From Tubulanus polymorphus (Eukaryota > Nemertea > Palaeonemertea > Tubulaniformes > Tubulanidae), in the NCBI RefSeq assembly GCF_964204645.1, contig NC_134028.1, positions 3,324,501 through 3,384,500 of the forward strand: a DNA stretch of 60,000 nucleotides. Reading direction: 5' to 3'. The position numbers and the translations under genes were made by a program. Shown here one piece after another: positions 13,309 to 27,998 of the stretch (position 1 is the first letter of the stretch; each line of letters starts with the position of its first letter). Below the pieces are notes generated by a model. That model worked only from the letters and a program-made list of their open reading frames with translations, was not told where the DNA came from and searched no databases.

Positions 13309-16300
13309 GTTTTGAATATCACAATCAGTCCAGCATAAACATGTTCAGTGATTTTCTTCTATAAGAGAAATGTTCGTGATGTGCTGATAAATCATCTCCA
13401 GATTGATTAATTACAGAGAGTACGATTACTTATCATTGTGCTGACAGCAAGACCTTGGACAACCAGGTTATTATTCTTTACTTCCGTCTCGCAACGTCTC
13501 AATGGTTAAACATAGATTTTTGACGCCTAAAAAGAACCCGTTGTACAAAATAATGTTTATATACATTGATACTTAGTACCTATATTCAAAGGGTTCTGTT
13601 TGAGTCGATGTGCACTACGTCATCAATATTGGCGTTTCGAAATAACAATTACTTTATTTGTAACTGAATGTATTTCACTCTTATTCTGTTTTTGGTAAAT
13701 TTTGAATATGTCGGGCTAGACTGGTTGCTGGTCAATTCAATGCAATGATCGATATATTCAAATTCAAAATAACTTTATTATTCCGTAATATCATATAATT
13801 ATATAATATTGTATTTTTTTGTCGACAATATTTGTAATGGATGCGTTATTTTCAAGGCGTCAATGAAGTTTTAAGTTAGTTCTCTTGCTATTCTTAGTCC
13901 GAAGGTCGCGGGCCTCGTATCCAGTCTCATTGCAAAATGTCGCGCCGAGCTCTAGTCTGTATCGGTAATTTGTGCAAACAAACAGCGTGTCTGATACATG
14001 GCGATATCGGTAACTCCGGCGCTCTGCGTCCAACTATGTATTCGATATACCACGGGGGTCTAGCTAGATCAAACTCGACAAAACCTTATGACGTCACGCA
14101 AGACTAATTAGCCATGTCCTACGTGTAAGATGATATGCGACGGGGGTCCCGATCCCTATCAGTCGCACCGTATTAGTTCTGTGTAATACCGTCTTACCAA
14201 CGCCGGTACGATGATACATCAGGGTTGCGCGCTAGCTATGATATCGGTTAATCGATATATATCAATAATATAATATCATTATGTCTCACGCATCGCCGAA
14301 TCTCGTTTAGTCTCGACTACAACGTGAGCTAAAAAGCCTTGAAGGAATACGAAATATAAACTAGAATGCGAATTCCACTTTGAAAATGGATCTAAGAAAT
14401 GAAAATGCCTGCCGCTGAACCTATATAACACATCAGTGCATAAAAAAGATGTTTCGCTCTTTCTGGCATTACCATTAGGAATTATCAAGGTTGGGTATAT
14501 TTCGTTCCGAGCACCAACTGCCCGTAAGCATTTCAACGAATCGTAACTACATTACGACTGACACCGTGATTTGATTAGTCAACAGGATTCCAGCTAATTC
14601 CCAGCGACATTGGCAGTAGTTTTTCCAACTCGCTTCACCGTCTAAATCGTCATCGAATTCTAACTTCTCGTAATTAACACATTTAGATACGCGATATTGG
14701 CATTTTACGATATTGGACGAAATAATTCCTATTTCAAATTCAGCCATATTGAGGCGAGTAATGATTGGTTCACTCAGAAGATGAACACAAATATCAAACG
14801 CGAATCCAGCCGTTTAAAATTCTCGACAGGCATCTCGCAATAGTTCGAGTGTATCAAATCATATAATGCACGTTTTCCTCAAGTAGAACGACTATTGATC
14901 GTTCGATTAAGGTTGAAAATCGAGATCGATAAAGATTATATTTAAGCCAAGAAGCATTCTTCGTTTTACGATGAAAAATCGTGACATGTCGAAATACGTA
15001 CATCCCTCTTGGTGCGCTATTGATTTGACATGTTTGTGGACCTTTACCAACGAGTCATTCTAAATTAAAAATCGAAAGCGTTTTCTCATAGTCACAACTT
15101 AAACGACCTTTCCGCGTTGACGACAGATACGCGGAGGTTAAGTTTGCCGTTGGTTATTCAGCTCAGAATACGAGGCAAATATTTGTCGTTATTTGTAGAC
15201 GACGATACATTGACACACCGTGTGATAGAATAAATGACCAGAGCCAGGGGTCGCCTCGAAAAAGGTAGAGGGTCATGTGCGAGGTCGTTTTAAGGGCTCA
15301 TAGGCAAATGAGTTACCGTCCGAAGAAGAAAGGATTCTCGCCCTGAAAAAGCCAACGATAGCTCGGAATAATTATTCCTTTATACAAGGAATATGCCACC
15401 TATGCAGCCTGCTTTATCTTTACGGGCCATTAGTTTTATTTCTCATGTAACCACGAGTTTAGAATCTTTTCGACGGAAATAGAAATAAGCAACTTCTTTT
15501 TTCGGTAAGTCGATTAACAAAGGACGAAAAAATGACCACGTTGACATTTAATCGAGATTTCAAAAGGTGAGACGTAATTGCATTTCACTTTCTTATTTCG
15601 TACTACATGTAGTCAACAAAATGTCACATTTATTCCAGGGCGGCAAAGAAACTCTACAAGTTGTACGTGTTGTCTCTTTTAGTTTATCGAAGTCTAAGAC
15701 TTGATTCCTTTTTTATTAGTTACGTAAATATTGACATTTGTGGTGGTGGGTGGTGGTGGTTTTTTCAATAAGGTAATTCAGACGACGATACGGACGCATT
15801 GACTGGTACCGCCGTAATGCAAATTGTGTGTGGTTTAATTTGCTATTCGTGAATGTTTCGGTAATGAAATCGGACAGAGTGTGTTTATGTAGATGCTTGA
15901 CATTTGCGGGACATGTTTCCACCGGGGAGCGGACGCAAATTACTCTTGATAGAAGAACAATGTATCATTGCAGTAGCTTCAATTGGGAGGGTTCACCGCT
16001 AATAAGGGTAACGTATTGAGGCGAAACTAAAACTGACAACTGATGATTTCCGCCCACGCCTGTGACCGACCGTCGCGACAGAGTTCTTTCCAATGAAAGC
16101 TTATGACTGCTTAATATTCAACGCTTACTGAAAAGTTTTCTTCATCTCTCGTCAGCGTTTTTTTTTATTACAGACTTCTTTGTTTTGTCGTCACTTTGAT
16201 TCAACGATCTGTTAACAACTTTCTTCGCATCGAAACCATTGTTCTTTTTCTTTAGATGAATAATACTTTTAATCTACAGACTATTTTACCTCGTCACCAG

Positions 16301-19300
16301 TTCGGTCTTAAAAAGATCTTCTTGCGTTTGTTATTTCGCCAATTCTACATTAGCTCTAAACCCGATAAACATTGTAGGGATGTTTATGTAGCATCGATTC
16401 TGTTGGTGGCGCTGCCAACGTGGAGGATAATTTTCTTGGCGTCAAAAGTTATCGGAGACCTTGGCCACGGAGACCTTAGTCATTTTCCCATCATATCCGA
16501 ATTGTGTAGTCCAATACATCAACTAATATTGTCCAGAGCTGTAAATCTATAAAACGGAAGAACAAACTAGACTCGGGTCGACAAATATTATATAAATTGT
16601 GGAGGCAAATCGATGGTTCTTGTCTTTGCGTGACGGGAGATTTAGCCCGACTGGTTAATGGTATAAAATCTCCTGACAGTTGACTATTGACTGAAATACA
16701 AGAGCGTATCAGGCGACTGGTGCAAAAACTGTAGTTTTATGCGGCGCATCGCGACGACAAAAAAAAAGTGTTTCTAAAAGGAAGCGTAATTGTGGCATTA
16801 ACGAAAGTTGAACCGTATGATAGGAAAAAATCAAAGAAATTTTCTGAATGAACTATTTCGAAACGGAATTACTGCGGTTAAATTTACACACCGGCTGAAG
16901 TGTTTGTTCTAGATGTAAGCTATAAGTAAATAGGAGTAGACTACTAATCATCCGAGTCAGTAAAAATAGCCCCAACCGATACTTGTTGCACTTGTTGCGA
17001 GAAGCGGTAAATTATGAACGGCGACAGGGGGTCAACTTTTACAAGGTTATCCGGATTCCTCTCCGTGGTCAGGACGCAACTGGGGATCGTAAATATGTTG
17101 TAGCCACCCCGTAAACCTTCCGTTTTCAAGCCGCACCTTGCATATTTACAATCCCAGGTATGTCTGCAGTATTGCTGTTTATCTGTCTGACGCTTTTACT
17201 TTTCGATATCATTATGTATTCAACGGCAAAGCGGCTAATTGCTCTAATTCAACCGATTCTCAGATAACATCATCTGACAATGTGCGGCAATCTTCAAATG
17301 TTTAAAACGTTGCATGTGTCGCTGACTTTGTTTCGTAGTGATGATTTCGACACTAGTGTTGTCCGATCTAAAAGAAACAACCAAACATAAAAAGAATAGA
17401 ACGATATAAGATGAATAAATGTCCTTTGGCGAAAGCTAGTACCATGAGCATTTCTGAATTAAGGGTGAAAAATCTAATCGGTAAATTTAAACGTTAGATG
17501 ATGAATATCACTTTGAAATTCATTATCATTGAATACAAGGTAACGCTCAGCGCGGGCCTGCGAGAGACACATGAACATTTATGTTTTCGGAGGATGGACT
17601 ATAGCGACTTGTCCAGTGTTTGGTTGTACGTGTTGACGGAATGGAGCGATGATAGCCGGGTAACGGGAAGTATAAACGCACCTATTGATCCGAGTTGTCG
17701 GATTTTATTGTTGCATTTATCTATCATCAAACGTTGATTCCGGTCGTGGCCTGTTAGTTATTGTTTCTGTGGACGCCAATAAACTGTGCTGACCGGTGAT
17801 ATTTATTACCGTTAACTCTCTCGTCTATACGGCACGTTCTTTGATAAGCTTTGTCTAGCCACGCACGTTTGATAATGAAACAGTACTGGTCACGTCGTAA
17901 AGGCATTACGCGACGAGTTATATTCATCAACTCTATATTCATTCCGTATATTCGTTCGTTCTTTATTCGTTCGTCGCTTAACAGCCCGTATGATCCTCGG
18001 GACCATTTGAATCCGAATTTTGGATACTTGTTATATTCTTATTTGTTTCAGTGAAAAATTGTTTTAAATATCCCTTTATATTTTGCAGTATTTTATATTT
18101 ACCGATGTTTTATTATATACTATTTTGGTTAAAGCTATAAGAAAAATATGAGCTGTCGGCGAAGATACTCGGATATAGATTCAGTTTGTTTTTCCCAGGC
18201 ACTCGTGATATTTACAGCGGTTAACTAATTTTCCATCAGGAATAAAAACTAGCCTCACGTGTTTATTATCGTATGTATTCCGCATTTCAACGTCGCTTCA
18301 ACCAGCGACGATTTGAGTTTAAGAGAATAGCGATAAATCATTTCGCTTAATGAGTGACGGCACGTCTTTGTCGTATAGGAAACGGGGCCAGTCGTAAGTG
18401 GCGGATTCGTATGAAGACGTCGGTCACACAAGCGGCTTACTGATCAGGTGCCCGTATACTTGAAACAGGAAAGCGCGGGAGTTGTGAGATGATGTCGTAG
18501 AAATCGTTCATCATCAACTGTATTACAACGGCTTTTCCTGCCCGACGTAGCATGGAAAGATTGGATTTTAATTACGAAATGAACGGGATGGCGGGGGCGT
18601 TACGTTATATTCGCGACGTGGCTCGTGTGTTAAGCTCTCGGAAGACATATCATTGAAATCAGAAACTTTTGAATTGAATTGAATTGAATGCTTCATTTTC
18701 AAATATAATTTAGACCATAGCGTATATAGATGCAACATACAAAATACAGTAAATTAGACTGTGAGGGGCTGTAGAAACTAGGAAATGAAACGGGTTAACA
18801 TAGCGGCGAAAAAAAGGAAATTGTGTTGAATTACGGGTCTTTGTTCTAGGTGACCTTAACGTCAAGTAAAATCGGCGTCTTCAATAGGCAAAAGCCATTG
18901 GGTTGCAGTGTCCGAACCTCCGAACACAATTTGATTAATATTTACCCAGTTTGACCGACTGTATGCGACTGGGTATTTACGTTGAACAAATACCCTCGAT
19001 TCAAACAAACAGATAATACGGTTTTACGCCCACTCCCGACTCGATTCGTGCTGTAAACATTTTTAACAATCCCGTCAAAAGGCATCGGGAGGATTTTATC
19101 AATTTTTGGTTTAGCTGATTTCTCGTCCGGAAGGCTGATATTAGAAAAAGTACCATTCCGATTATAGTTTCAATAAGATACGTCGATATTCGATTTGCGC
19201 AAATTAAAGAAATTTACGCACTTTCTCTGTCATATGATATAGTGTTAATATACAAACCTGTGTACTACGCAGGTTCATGCGTCGATGCGCGCCATCGCTT

Positions 19301-22300
19301 TTGGAAACAAGCCCAATCAAATACAGAACGTTCATTTTTTTCCCCGGCGGTCGATGAAGACAACACACAGCCAGCGATACACGCCAGTCAATGAGCCGAC
19401 TGGGGGCTTTATGATAATACCGGCATATCTCGAGTACCTTAGCTGCGATAATCTCAACCACTTGCCTAGTCCCGTTAACGCGCGCAGGATACGCGAAAAA
19501 ATCATCAAAACGATATCCGAGCGATAATCTCGTGTTTATTTTCTTATAACACGTATAACTCACGAAAATCACGTTCAAACACAGTGGATCGTGTGCCTGC
19601 TGCTGTCTATTCTTAAATCTACGACCTTGAGATGTGTCAGATAGGCAGAATCGAGCGATTTGTATCGCGTGAGCTTCGTACACAAGATATAGAATTAACG
19701 AATATAAGATGGCTGCAGCCCAGTTGTCCTATTTGAACTCCGATTTTTGCAATGTGAACATTCTTTTCTGGAAATTATTCCGAGGGTATCATGTATGCCG
19801 CCAACATGGCCTCCTCAATTCTACACCTAAATTTCAATGTTTGATATATTATTCATTTTTTCGTACCCCAGATCTCCTAACATACGCGCTAATAAAGCAT
19901 ACGTATCATCTTACAAACCTTTTCCTTATAAAACTCTCAGTGTAGATAATTATTGTTTGGTCATGACGAAATACTATCCGGTCTCTTTCTATCTTAATAC
20001 GAGGAAATGTCATCTTATTAAAAATATCACGTCAACGGATATTATTCCAATTTCTCATAAGGAAAGGTTTATTCCTGGAGCCATTTGTTGCAATTAATGT
20101 TAAGTTCAGGGTAATAACCATAAGTCGTGTTATATATATGTTCATGTTTTTTCTTGTATTTTCTAATATGCGAAGCAGAAGTTCATCTTTTACCGGACCA
20201 TTTTTGCCAGACCTGCATTGCATTGAAACGAGTTTTTTCTTTGACAGACAGACGAACTATATACGATGGTTTACAAAGCCACGTTCTATCTTCTTCGTTC
20301 TTTTGCGATGCTACCGTAATTCTACCTAGAGCATGTACCTGGCGAATGTATTCATTTCAGCAGTTACTTCAAAATCGACTTCACTTTCATTTTAAAGTGC
20401 CAAACGGTGAAAAATAAGTAGTTTATCCATTGGAATGTGAGATGCAACGGAACTGTAACCGAAAGGCCAGACAGATTAAACGTTGTCTAAGCGCATCCTA
20501 TATGCGAGTGGTTAATTGGTGCATGCATATACGCGAATTAGACTCGTTCATAAATTGAAGCAATTATGTTATTCCTGACCCTTCAGTATCCAGAGAGGTT
20601 ACTGCTGAGTCGTCTCGGACGTTCTTCGTATCTATTAGCTCTGCTGACGACTTACATCGGCGAGTCTCAATTTCTTGGCACATTTTCAACACTACCGCGG
20701 CGTACATCTTCAACACTGTTGTTTACGCGGTATTCATCTCCTGCCAGCTAGCTCGAGCTCATTCGCCAACTCACCAACAGCTTTTGCCATGTTATTGAAT
20801 GTCCGTATTACCGCAAGGACCTATAGATAACCTGGTATTTCAGAAAATTATCAATGAAAGGCTTTAGTTTTCCAGTCTAAACTGAGTGTCAGGTGTCCTG
20901 ATTCCAAATGTATCACCATCTTGTTATATATTTTCTACAAAAACCGAAGTCAGAGTTCTTAGAACTGACGCTTCTTCATAGAACGATGAACTTGAACGTT
21001 ACTTTTGAATCTATTTTCGGTCATTAGATCTTGACAGACAAATATCCAGTTTGAAGTCGGTCCATTATTGAAATATGCCAACAAAGCGTCTTGTCGAGCT
21101 TTTTGCGAACAAATGCGAACAGAACGTCTGCAGTTGCAACAAATCGGCGAAGATCAAATGATGAAAACCCGTTTTAATCTAATTGGATGCCAACAGACGC
21201 AACTGTCATTTTGTCTTTTTTTGAATTTTTCCTAGAATTGGAATAATCTGGGTTGCCCTTTCATCGGTTTGTTGGTTATTACATCGACGTATTCACGCAT
21301 AATTTCTGAATTAAAAGGTTGGGGGAGGGGAAGGGGACGTTCGACATTGTGAACCTAATCAAGTCAGGTCTTTTTTATTTGTCCGTCGCGTCATATTCGA
21401 GTCGGGTGCTTTAAAAATTCATGGAAGGATTAGAGAAATATTTCAACAGACACGAGTTGAACGTCGCTCGAATCTGACTAAGGCAAAGAATTACTATTGA
21501 TTATTGTAACATCCAAGTTTAAATATTGTTATGTTTTCTTTTTTTTGGTGTCTGTGCGTACATTTGTAAGTACGCTTTATTTAATCTGATATATGTTGTA
21601 TTATATCAAGAACAATAAAGTGTCGAATTTAATTGATAAAATAATTCTAACTGAAAAGTCAGACACTCGCTTACATGCGTAGATAGTTTAGTTAAAAGTG
21701 TCTGGCGGGGAAAAGACACAGAGTAAAAACAAACTCGTCATCGAAAATAGAAATAGAAAAAAAGGTAATCTTTCCCTGAACTTATTGATTATGCACGATA
21801 TTTTTGTGATTAACTCGTTACAAAGCGACTTGTTGTTCCGATGAACGGCGGCCGGCTCGTCTCGCGAGTGCTGGCTCCTGTTACATTTATCTCGTTTCAA
21901 ACTCATCGTTTCTACTGCTTCCATTTCTACCGCATTCGCTATTAAAAGACTGAGAGCAGTTCAAATCAGGTCTGCTTGATCGCGCAACACCACCTGCGCA
22001 CGCGTATACCGCTTAGTGCGCAACGTATCAATCTCTTTTTTGAATAGATACTCCTCCTTTACAATCTAACCCTTCACACCACCGATGCATCAACGCCTTC
22101 ACATTATATGTGCGCTGAAAAAAAATACTGAACGGTTAAGTCCGTTTTTTACTCAATTACGCAACGCTCTGAATAAATAGATCACATAATTCACTCACAT
22201 TTTTCGAAGACGGTTTATCCGAGTTTTTTCCGCGAGAAGAAATCTTGAAAATTGCCACGAAATACACGTAAAACAGACATTACTACAGACATTACGCGCG

Positions 22301-25300
22301 GTTGGTCGAAATAGAATTTGAACCGAAAAAAGCTGACTTCTAATTACGATAATTACGAATTGTAATTAAACGCTCGGTTTCGAGCCTCAGGCGGCACCAA
22401 TCGGCCTTCACCGACAACACTGAGAGAGAAGTATCGGCCTCATTGATTTCGTCGTCGTAATTATTTGACGGCGTTCTTCCAATCTGACTGAATTTATGGG
22501 CAAAAGCTGCGTCTCCAAAGACACAAAAAGCAATTACGCATATAGTCTGTGAAACGTCCGTACGACAGAACGAGCGTGGTTATAACGAATAGGTCGCCTG
22601 AGCCAGATTTTCGTATTTGTCTTGTATGGTTGCGACGGGAGCTGTAAAAACTGTAATTCGGTTTGATCGATGCGCGTAAAACGAACATATCTGATCGGCT
22701 GTGACTCTCGAGTACCCGTTGGTAAAGGATAAACGACGAAGCATCTGTTGTTGCCTCGAATCGACGATACGGCTCGAAATATTAAAAAGAACGATGTGAT
22801 AAAAATCCACTATTTACAGATTAAAAGAATTAAAGCCGATGGTTTATTGAATCAAAAATATATCGAGCTCACCCTAGAGATCATCGTCAGGTGTTGATTG
22901 TGGCTATTCTAACATTAAAAAGAGGTTTTCTGAATTTGGGATTGACACGTCTGTCCCGTTTCGAAACCTACTTTTCCAATACAGCGTCGATCATCGAACA
23001 TCGATTCCCCGATCTATCGAGTGCTGAGTCTACAATTCAGCGATGAGACGGATTTTAATAGTAGCATTGATTGATTGGATCTCTGATTAGAGAAGACAAT
23101 TAAACTAATTGGTAGCAATCGAAGCGCATTAATTACTATGCAATTGACATTTTGTCGACGCACGGCGACATCGTCATGATAGAGGTTCGGGTCTTGAAAA
23201 AAAGAAAACAAGAAGCCAACATTCTTTTGTACGAAATTATCTCAAATCTTGCTATTTTCAATATCACGCTATCTATGTATCTATAGTGCATATTATAAAA
23301 CTCTCTTTAACACTGAGAACATGAGATTGCATTGAGACTGAAAAATGACAAATCAAATCATCTAAACCATTACCGTCCGACAATCTATGATATTTAAGAA
23401 ATTAGTTCATTTCTGTTCAGACAGATTCTCATGTTCGTCCGCAATATTTTGCAAATGTCAACTGTTGAACAAATTTCCTGTTTGTAAGACAAGAATAAAC
23501 GCAGGTTCGCCAGGGTAATAATATTCCAGACGAGGTTACTTTCAATCTATTTAGCAATGTCATCCGTAATTGAATGACACGATTTGGCATTTTCGAAAAA
23601 GCAATACATGTGTGTACATGCCTTGGTTCCGACGTATAGGATTAAGTAAAAGATATTGCTATCTATTTTCCATCTTTTTCTTTGACCACGAAAAAAAATC
23701 TTTGCACGAACGAATATCACCGACCAGAAATTCATATATAATTAAATGAAGGGATCACATTTTTCTGTGTTATATATGTATATATGTTCAGTTATGTTAG
23801 TATTGTATGCTAGAAATGTAATTTTTAACTCTACGTGAATTCGCATCAACGAACGGTTATGTCAGACCGTTTGAAAAGAATATAAGTATGTCCCGGGATC
23901 GGTTTTACATCATTCTTTGATATGATGTTATTCTTGTGTTCCTGGAAGTTGGATAAGGTAGAAAAGAACGCCGTTTATAAATATTTATTCTTTGCCTGTC
24001 ATCACCGCAACCTCCGAACACTAACTATGTTGGAACCGTTTTTCTCTCTTGATGGATGTGAAAGAGTGAATGCAATTTTTCAGTTGGTTTATTACCGTTG
24101 ATTATTCACGATGTTATACACCACTTCAGTTTACATTCTCTTCGCTTTCTCGCTGGCAAATAATTCCGATTAGTCTAGAATGTTTTCACAAAGAGATAAC
24201 AAAAATGTCTTATATCCAAAATGTCTAATGTTACCATTCAATTGGCGGTATTGCGTGTATACTTTCAAATATCAACATTATGTATCAACTACAACGAAGC
24301 CATTCCGAATGTGTTCTATGTCGAATATATCTATGATAATAATCTTTGCAAAATATTCGGCCGGTTCAAATGTACTTCCGTAAAGGTATTTCATTACTAG
24401 ATAAACTTCCTCTTTTTTTTCTGATGATTAAGCAACTCGAATTTTATAATGTGTTACTTGGGGGTATCTTTTTTTTACAAAATATTTGTTACTAACATCT
24501 GATCGTTTTTTTTTGGAATTTTGTTTCGTGCGGATTTATTTGTTAAGCGTACTGAAAAAACTATTCTCTTTCCTATGAAGAATGTTTTTCCTCAAGATGA
24601 AGAGATGAAGTGAAATAGAAAAAAGGATATGTTGATGCTGTTGGAATTGAATGCGATTTAACTTAAAGCAATAAATTAATGATCAGTGCTGTAGCTGATT
24701 TCTATTGTAAAGGTTTGCCATTTTTGTTGGAATATATATCTTTATAGACGCTGCTGTCATAATTGGAAGTTAATATCACATCTTTTTCGTCGTCGCTGTC
24801 GTACCAAATAGTGTACATACTTAATATCAATTACGAAACTATTCTCATAAAAATTTCATCAAGAAACGCGATATTGAAAGCGAGTATATTAAAGCGAAGA
24901 TGTCTATCTAACATTATATATATAAGTCATAAGAACGCATATCATATATAGAAGGACACATAATGGCTGACGTTCAATACACGAGAAGTCAATACGCTTT
25001 TAGACTTGAATATATATGAAGTAGTTTGATATTAAGTGTTTAAGTGCTAGACATCCGATAACTGGCGGTCTTCATTTAAAATCCTACTCGAAAACTGATG
25101 AACGTTCGAAGCAATTATACACGCGAGTCCCTCACTATCGAACCGTCTTCGTGCGAACATTGAACGCTGCCACCATCTCCTCCGAATGATAATAGCGCTT
25201 TCATGGACCCAAATAAAATACGATCTCCATCAAATGACAGAAACTTGTCTGGCCCCTGGCCCCGTCCTTGTCTAGGATGCCAGCGGCGCGTACGTAAATT

Positions 25301-25547
25301 CATTATAGGTTAGTAAACACAGCTCTACGTGGTAGGGTGGTCCTGTATCTCAAAACATAAATAACAAATTATGTTTATATCCAGTTGTGTTGTTCTTTCT
25401 AACGAGGTACGAGATACGCACTTTGCAAGGTCTAAGGCAAGGTTCTTTCGGGCTTACCTGTAACTTCTTGTCGCAGGCAATTCCTGGAGCTATGAGGTTC
25501 TATTTGCGCATCATTGGAGGAATCATTTGTTCGTTCGCTAAGTTTAC

Positions 25548-25548
<1 letters not shown>
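13309..25548. other. Non-coding stretch, no gene recognised
   Basis: No exon with domain, codon or splice support. A 159-codon frame on the - strand at 19204-19683 lacks an ATG start and any similarity I recognise. TGACGTCA at 14089. Confidence 0.55.
18673..18693. repeat. (GAATT)n short repeat
   Basis: About four tandem ttgaa/gaatt units. A remnant retroposon tail is possible, but nothing else supports that. Confidence 0.5.

Positions 25549-25580
<32 letters not shown>
25549..25580. repeat. (ATTG)n microsatellite, possible retroposon tail
   Basis: Eight TTGA/ATTG units followed by ttattttcat. Read on the - strand this is aaaataaa followed by (atca)n, the form of a non-LTR or SINE 3' end. 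No element body is recognised. Confidence 0.6.
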
Positions 25581-26800
25581 TTATTTTCATAGAACATAGT
25601 TTAGTATAATAATTTATCTTACAAAATACCACAATGAACTATGAACTATGAAGGACTCGTCCTGAGCCTGAAGGCTGTAGCTCTGAACAGAGTGGACGAG
25701 CTCCGGTGACTATGAAATGGATGATGATGACAAAGCTCATCAAAAACTTTACTGTCATAGGATTGGTCTTCATTCTTCATACAGCTAGTAACTGTATATT
25801 CCGGCTTTGTGTATCTGTTGTATTACTGAGTCTAAGGGCTCCAATTCGTCCCCTTCCCCTAATTACGTTAATCACCGATTTCGTTGCAGGCATGTACGTA
25901 CGTACGCTAACCCGGCGTCTCTTACGTTTACGACAAGCATTTTACTGGTGTAAACTAGCGCCGCGGGAGTACGACAGTCTGACTAATTACATAGTCGAGC
26001 AGTGTGATTGAGCCGTTTATCCCTAGTCTTACAGTCGTATAGTCGTGTAATAATTCGCCTTACCAAAAGACGAAACACGAAACATGGAATTTTGTACCTT
26101 CAACGATTTTGGTTTGATGCTATTTGGATCAGGGGTTGCGAAATGAAGCGATATCCATACGTTTAGTTCCAGAGTTCTTATAACCTAGTATTTTGTCTTG
26201 CTGACGCTGGCCGGTATGAAAATCATAGGATCTTTTACTATTCATAGTAACGCATTAATAGGAAAAATGCACGCATTTGACCAATAGCAAAACATGATTA
26301 ATATCTTGTCGTCTCTCGACAGGATATACATGTACATATAAACGACTGTTATCTCTGGTAGAAAACGAAAATTTCATATAAACATTCACAATATTTACGG
26401 AGCCTTTCGGGGCTTCGTGCGTCTTCGTACGTCACCACGAGAATTGACTGTGGCCCGAGGATTGAATCCCGCGGTAATTGGAACTGTCGATTTCGATAAG
26501 GATCCGATACGAAGAGATGAATAAACATAACGTCAGTATCATGTTTATGATCAAGTGCTGCAGACAAGACCCCGCGGACGAGACTTCAAAAATGTACAGC
26601 GACTTTGACATAATACTGTTCGATGAGTCCTTCAAGTGCGACGGACTCGTTTATACATCGGGGACTCGGACTCGGACCGCCGAGAAAAACTTACATCGAA
26701 TGGACGGTTCCGACCGTGAATGGTGCATCCGATGTTTGGTCATTATTATGCGACCTCGGGTCTCGATATGAAACCCAACGATCCGCGATCAAGTAAAAAT
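25581..26800. other. Non-coding stretch with a weak signal-peptide-like frame
   Basis: ATG at 25712 opens MKWMMMTKLIKNF followed by a hydrophobic run, the only signal-like start I saw within 8 kb upstream of the Ig exon. A phase-1 donor (CTTT|GTGTAT) is weak, and the region follows a retroposon-like tail. Otherwise nothing. Confidence 0.35.
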
Positions 26801-27086
26801 CGTATCGTATCGTATCGTATCGTATCGTATCGTATCGTATCGTACCGTACCGTACCGTACCGTACCGTACCGTACCGTACCGTACCGTACCGTACCGTAC
26901 CGTACCGTACCGTACCGTACCGTACCGTACCGTACCGTACCGTACCGTACCGTACCGTACCGTACCGTACCGTACCGTACCGTACCGTACCGTACCGTAC
27001 CGTACCGTACCGTACCGTACCGTATCAGTACCGTACCGTACCGTACCGTACCGTACCGTATCGTATCGTATCGTATCGTATCGTAT
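26801..27086. repeat. Pentanucleotide microsatellite CGTAT/CGTAC
   Basis: Eight CGTAT units, then a long CGTAC core from 26841, one interruption at 27021-27031 (cgtatcagtac), more CGTAC, and about six CGTAT units to 27086. No pentamer frame contains a stop, so long but meaningless open frames appear on both strands. Confidence 0.97.
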
Positions 27087-27998
27087 CAAAAAGCATCAAT
27101 GATTTCTATAACATTTGCCGAACGTTGCTTCCAATCTATTGCTGTATCTACGTAGAACTCTTTTGATTCGGAGAGATTTGGAAAATTGATGATCTCTGAA
27201 CACATTTTAAATCAGTCTGACACTCATCTGCTTTCCCTGTTAAGTGTAATGTACTGTGCGCAATTTGACTAACGCCCAAAAAGTGCTGGTGAACATTTTT
27301 TTCAAGCGAAACCGACACTTTATAAATCTACGGATTATTATCATTATCAATAGGTTTTCTGCTGATCAGATCGTTAAGAGAAGCTGGACTTTCGAACCGG
27401 GTGCACAAAGCCGAGAACGAATGCGTTTGTGCGCGCGAGTGTCTTTCATACTGTAAGAGATCATTGCCAAATTGCAATAAATGATTGATGCTCGCAAACG
27501 ATGGGCAGACGATCAGTGCTGTAGTACAGATTTCAGATTAAGAAAATGAGATTTTAGCTGTCTGTTTTATGCAGCTCCAGGCCTTGTATCGATCCGGACG
27601 ATGCTACAGTCGGAATTGTATTCTCTATTTGTGCTTATTCTTCGCAGTCTTTCTTTGATTTATGACGTTTCGCCATTGGCGTCTCTAAGAGAAAGAAAGG
27701 CAAATTTACAGTCGGTATCAGCTATCTAACATAGCCGTAAACTTAGCTCGTTAACATTGAACACCAGAATCGATGACCGACCCAATGGATGAGTTTAGGC
27801 CACCTGTGTCTCATAGTCGCTGATCGTCTGCGATCACTTCCACGAACTATCTTCACTATCTCAAGAAACAGATCTCCAGATTCACTAAATCGTCGCTTGC
27901 TTCCTGCACATTTCTTTTTATTTTTATCTAGCATCGGAGACTTGAGGGAAGCAACGTTCAGCGGGAAAATGCTGCGGAGTAACAAGCAGGTTCGAGTC
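27087..27998. other. Non-coding stretch, nothing recognised
   Basis: Short chance frames only. A tRNA B-box-like ggttcgagtcc at 27989 has no A box or cloverleaf around it. Confidence 0.55.

Noticed and set aside
16256-16552. 98-codon ATG frame after an acceptor-like tttctttag
   Set aside because: Frames of this length are expected by chance several times in 60 kb; no similarity or signal.
19204-19683. 159-codon open frame on the - strand
   Set aside because: Starts at GTG, has no domain, signal or splice context I recognise, and lies in DNA with other chance frames. It could be tested by RNA.
25115-25303. 62-codon - strand ATG frame rich in Gly/Asp
   Set aside because: Short, isolated, no family recognised; not enough to call a gene.
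26691-27166. Long open frames on both strands encoding pentapeptide-like repeats
   Set aside because: They are the trivial translation of the CGTAT/CGTAC microsatellite, which has no stop in any frame.
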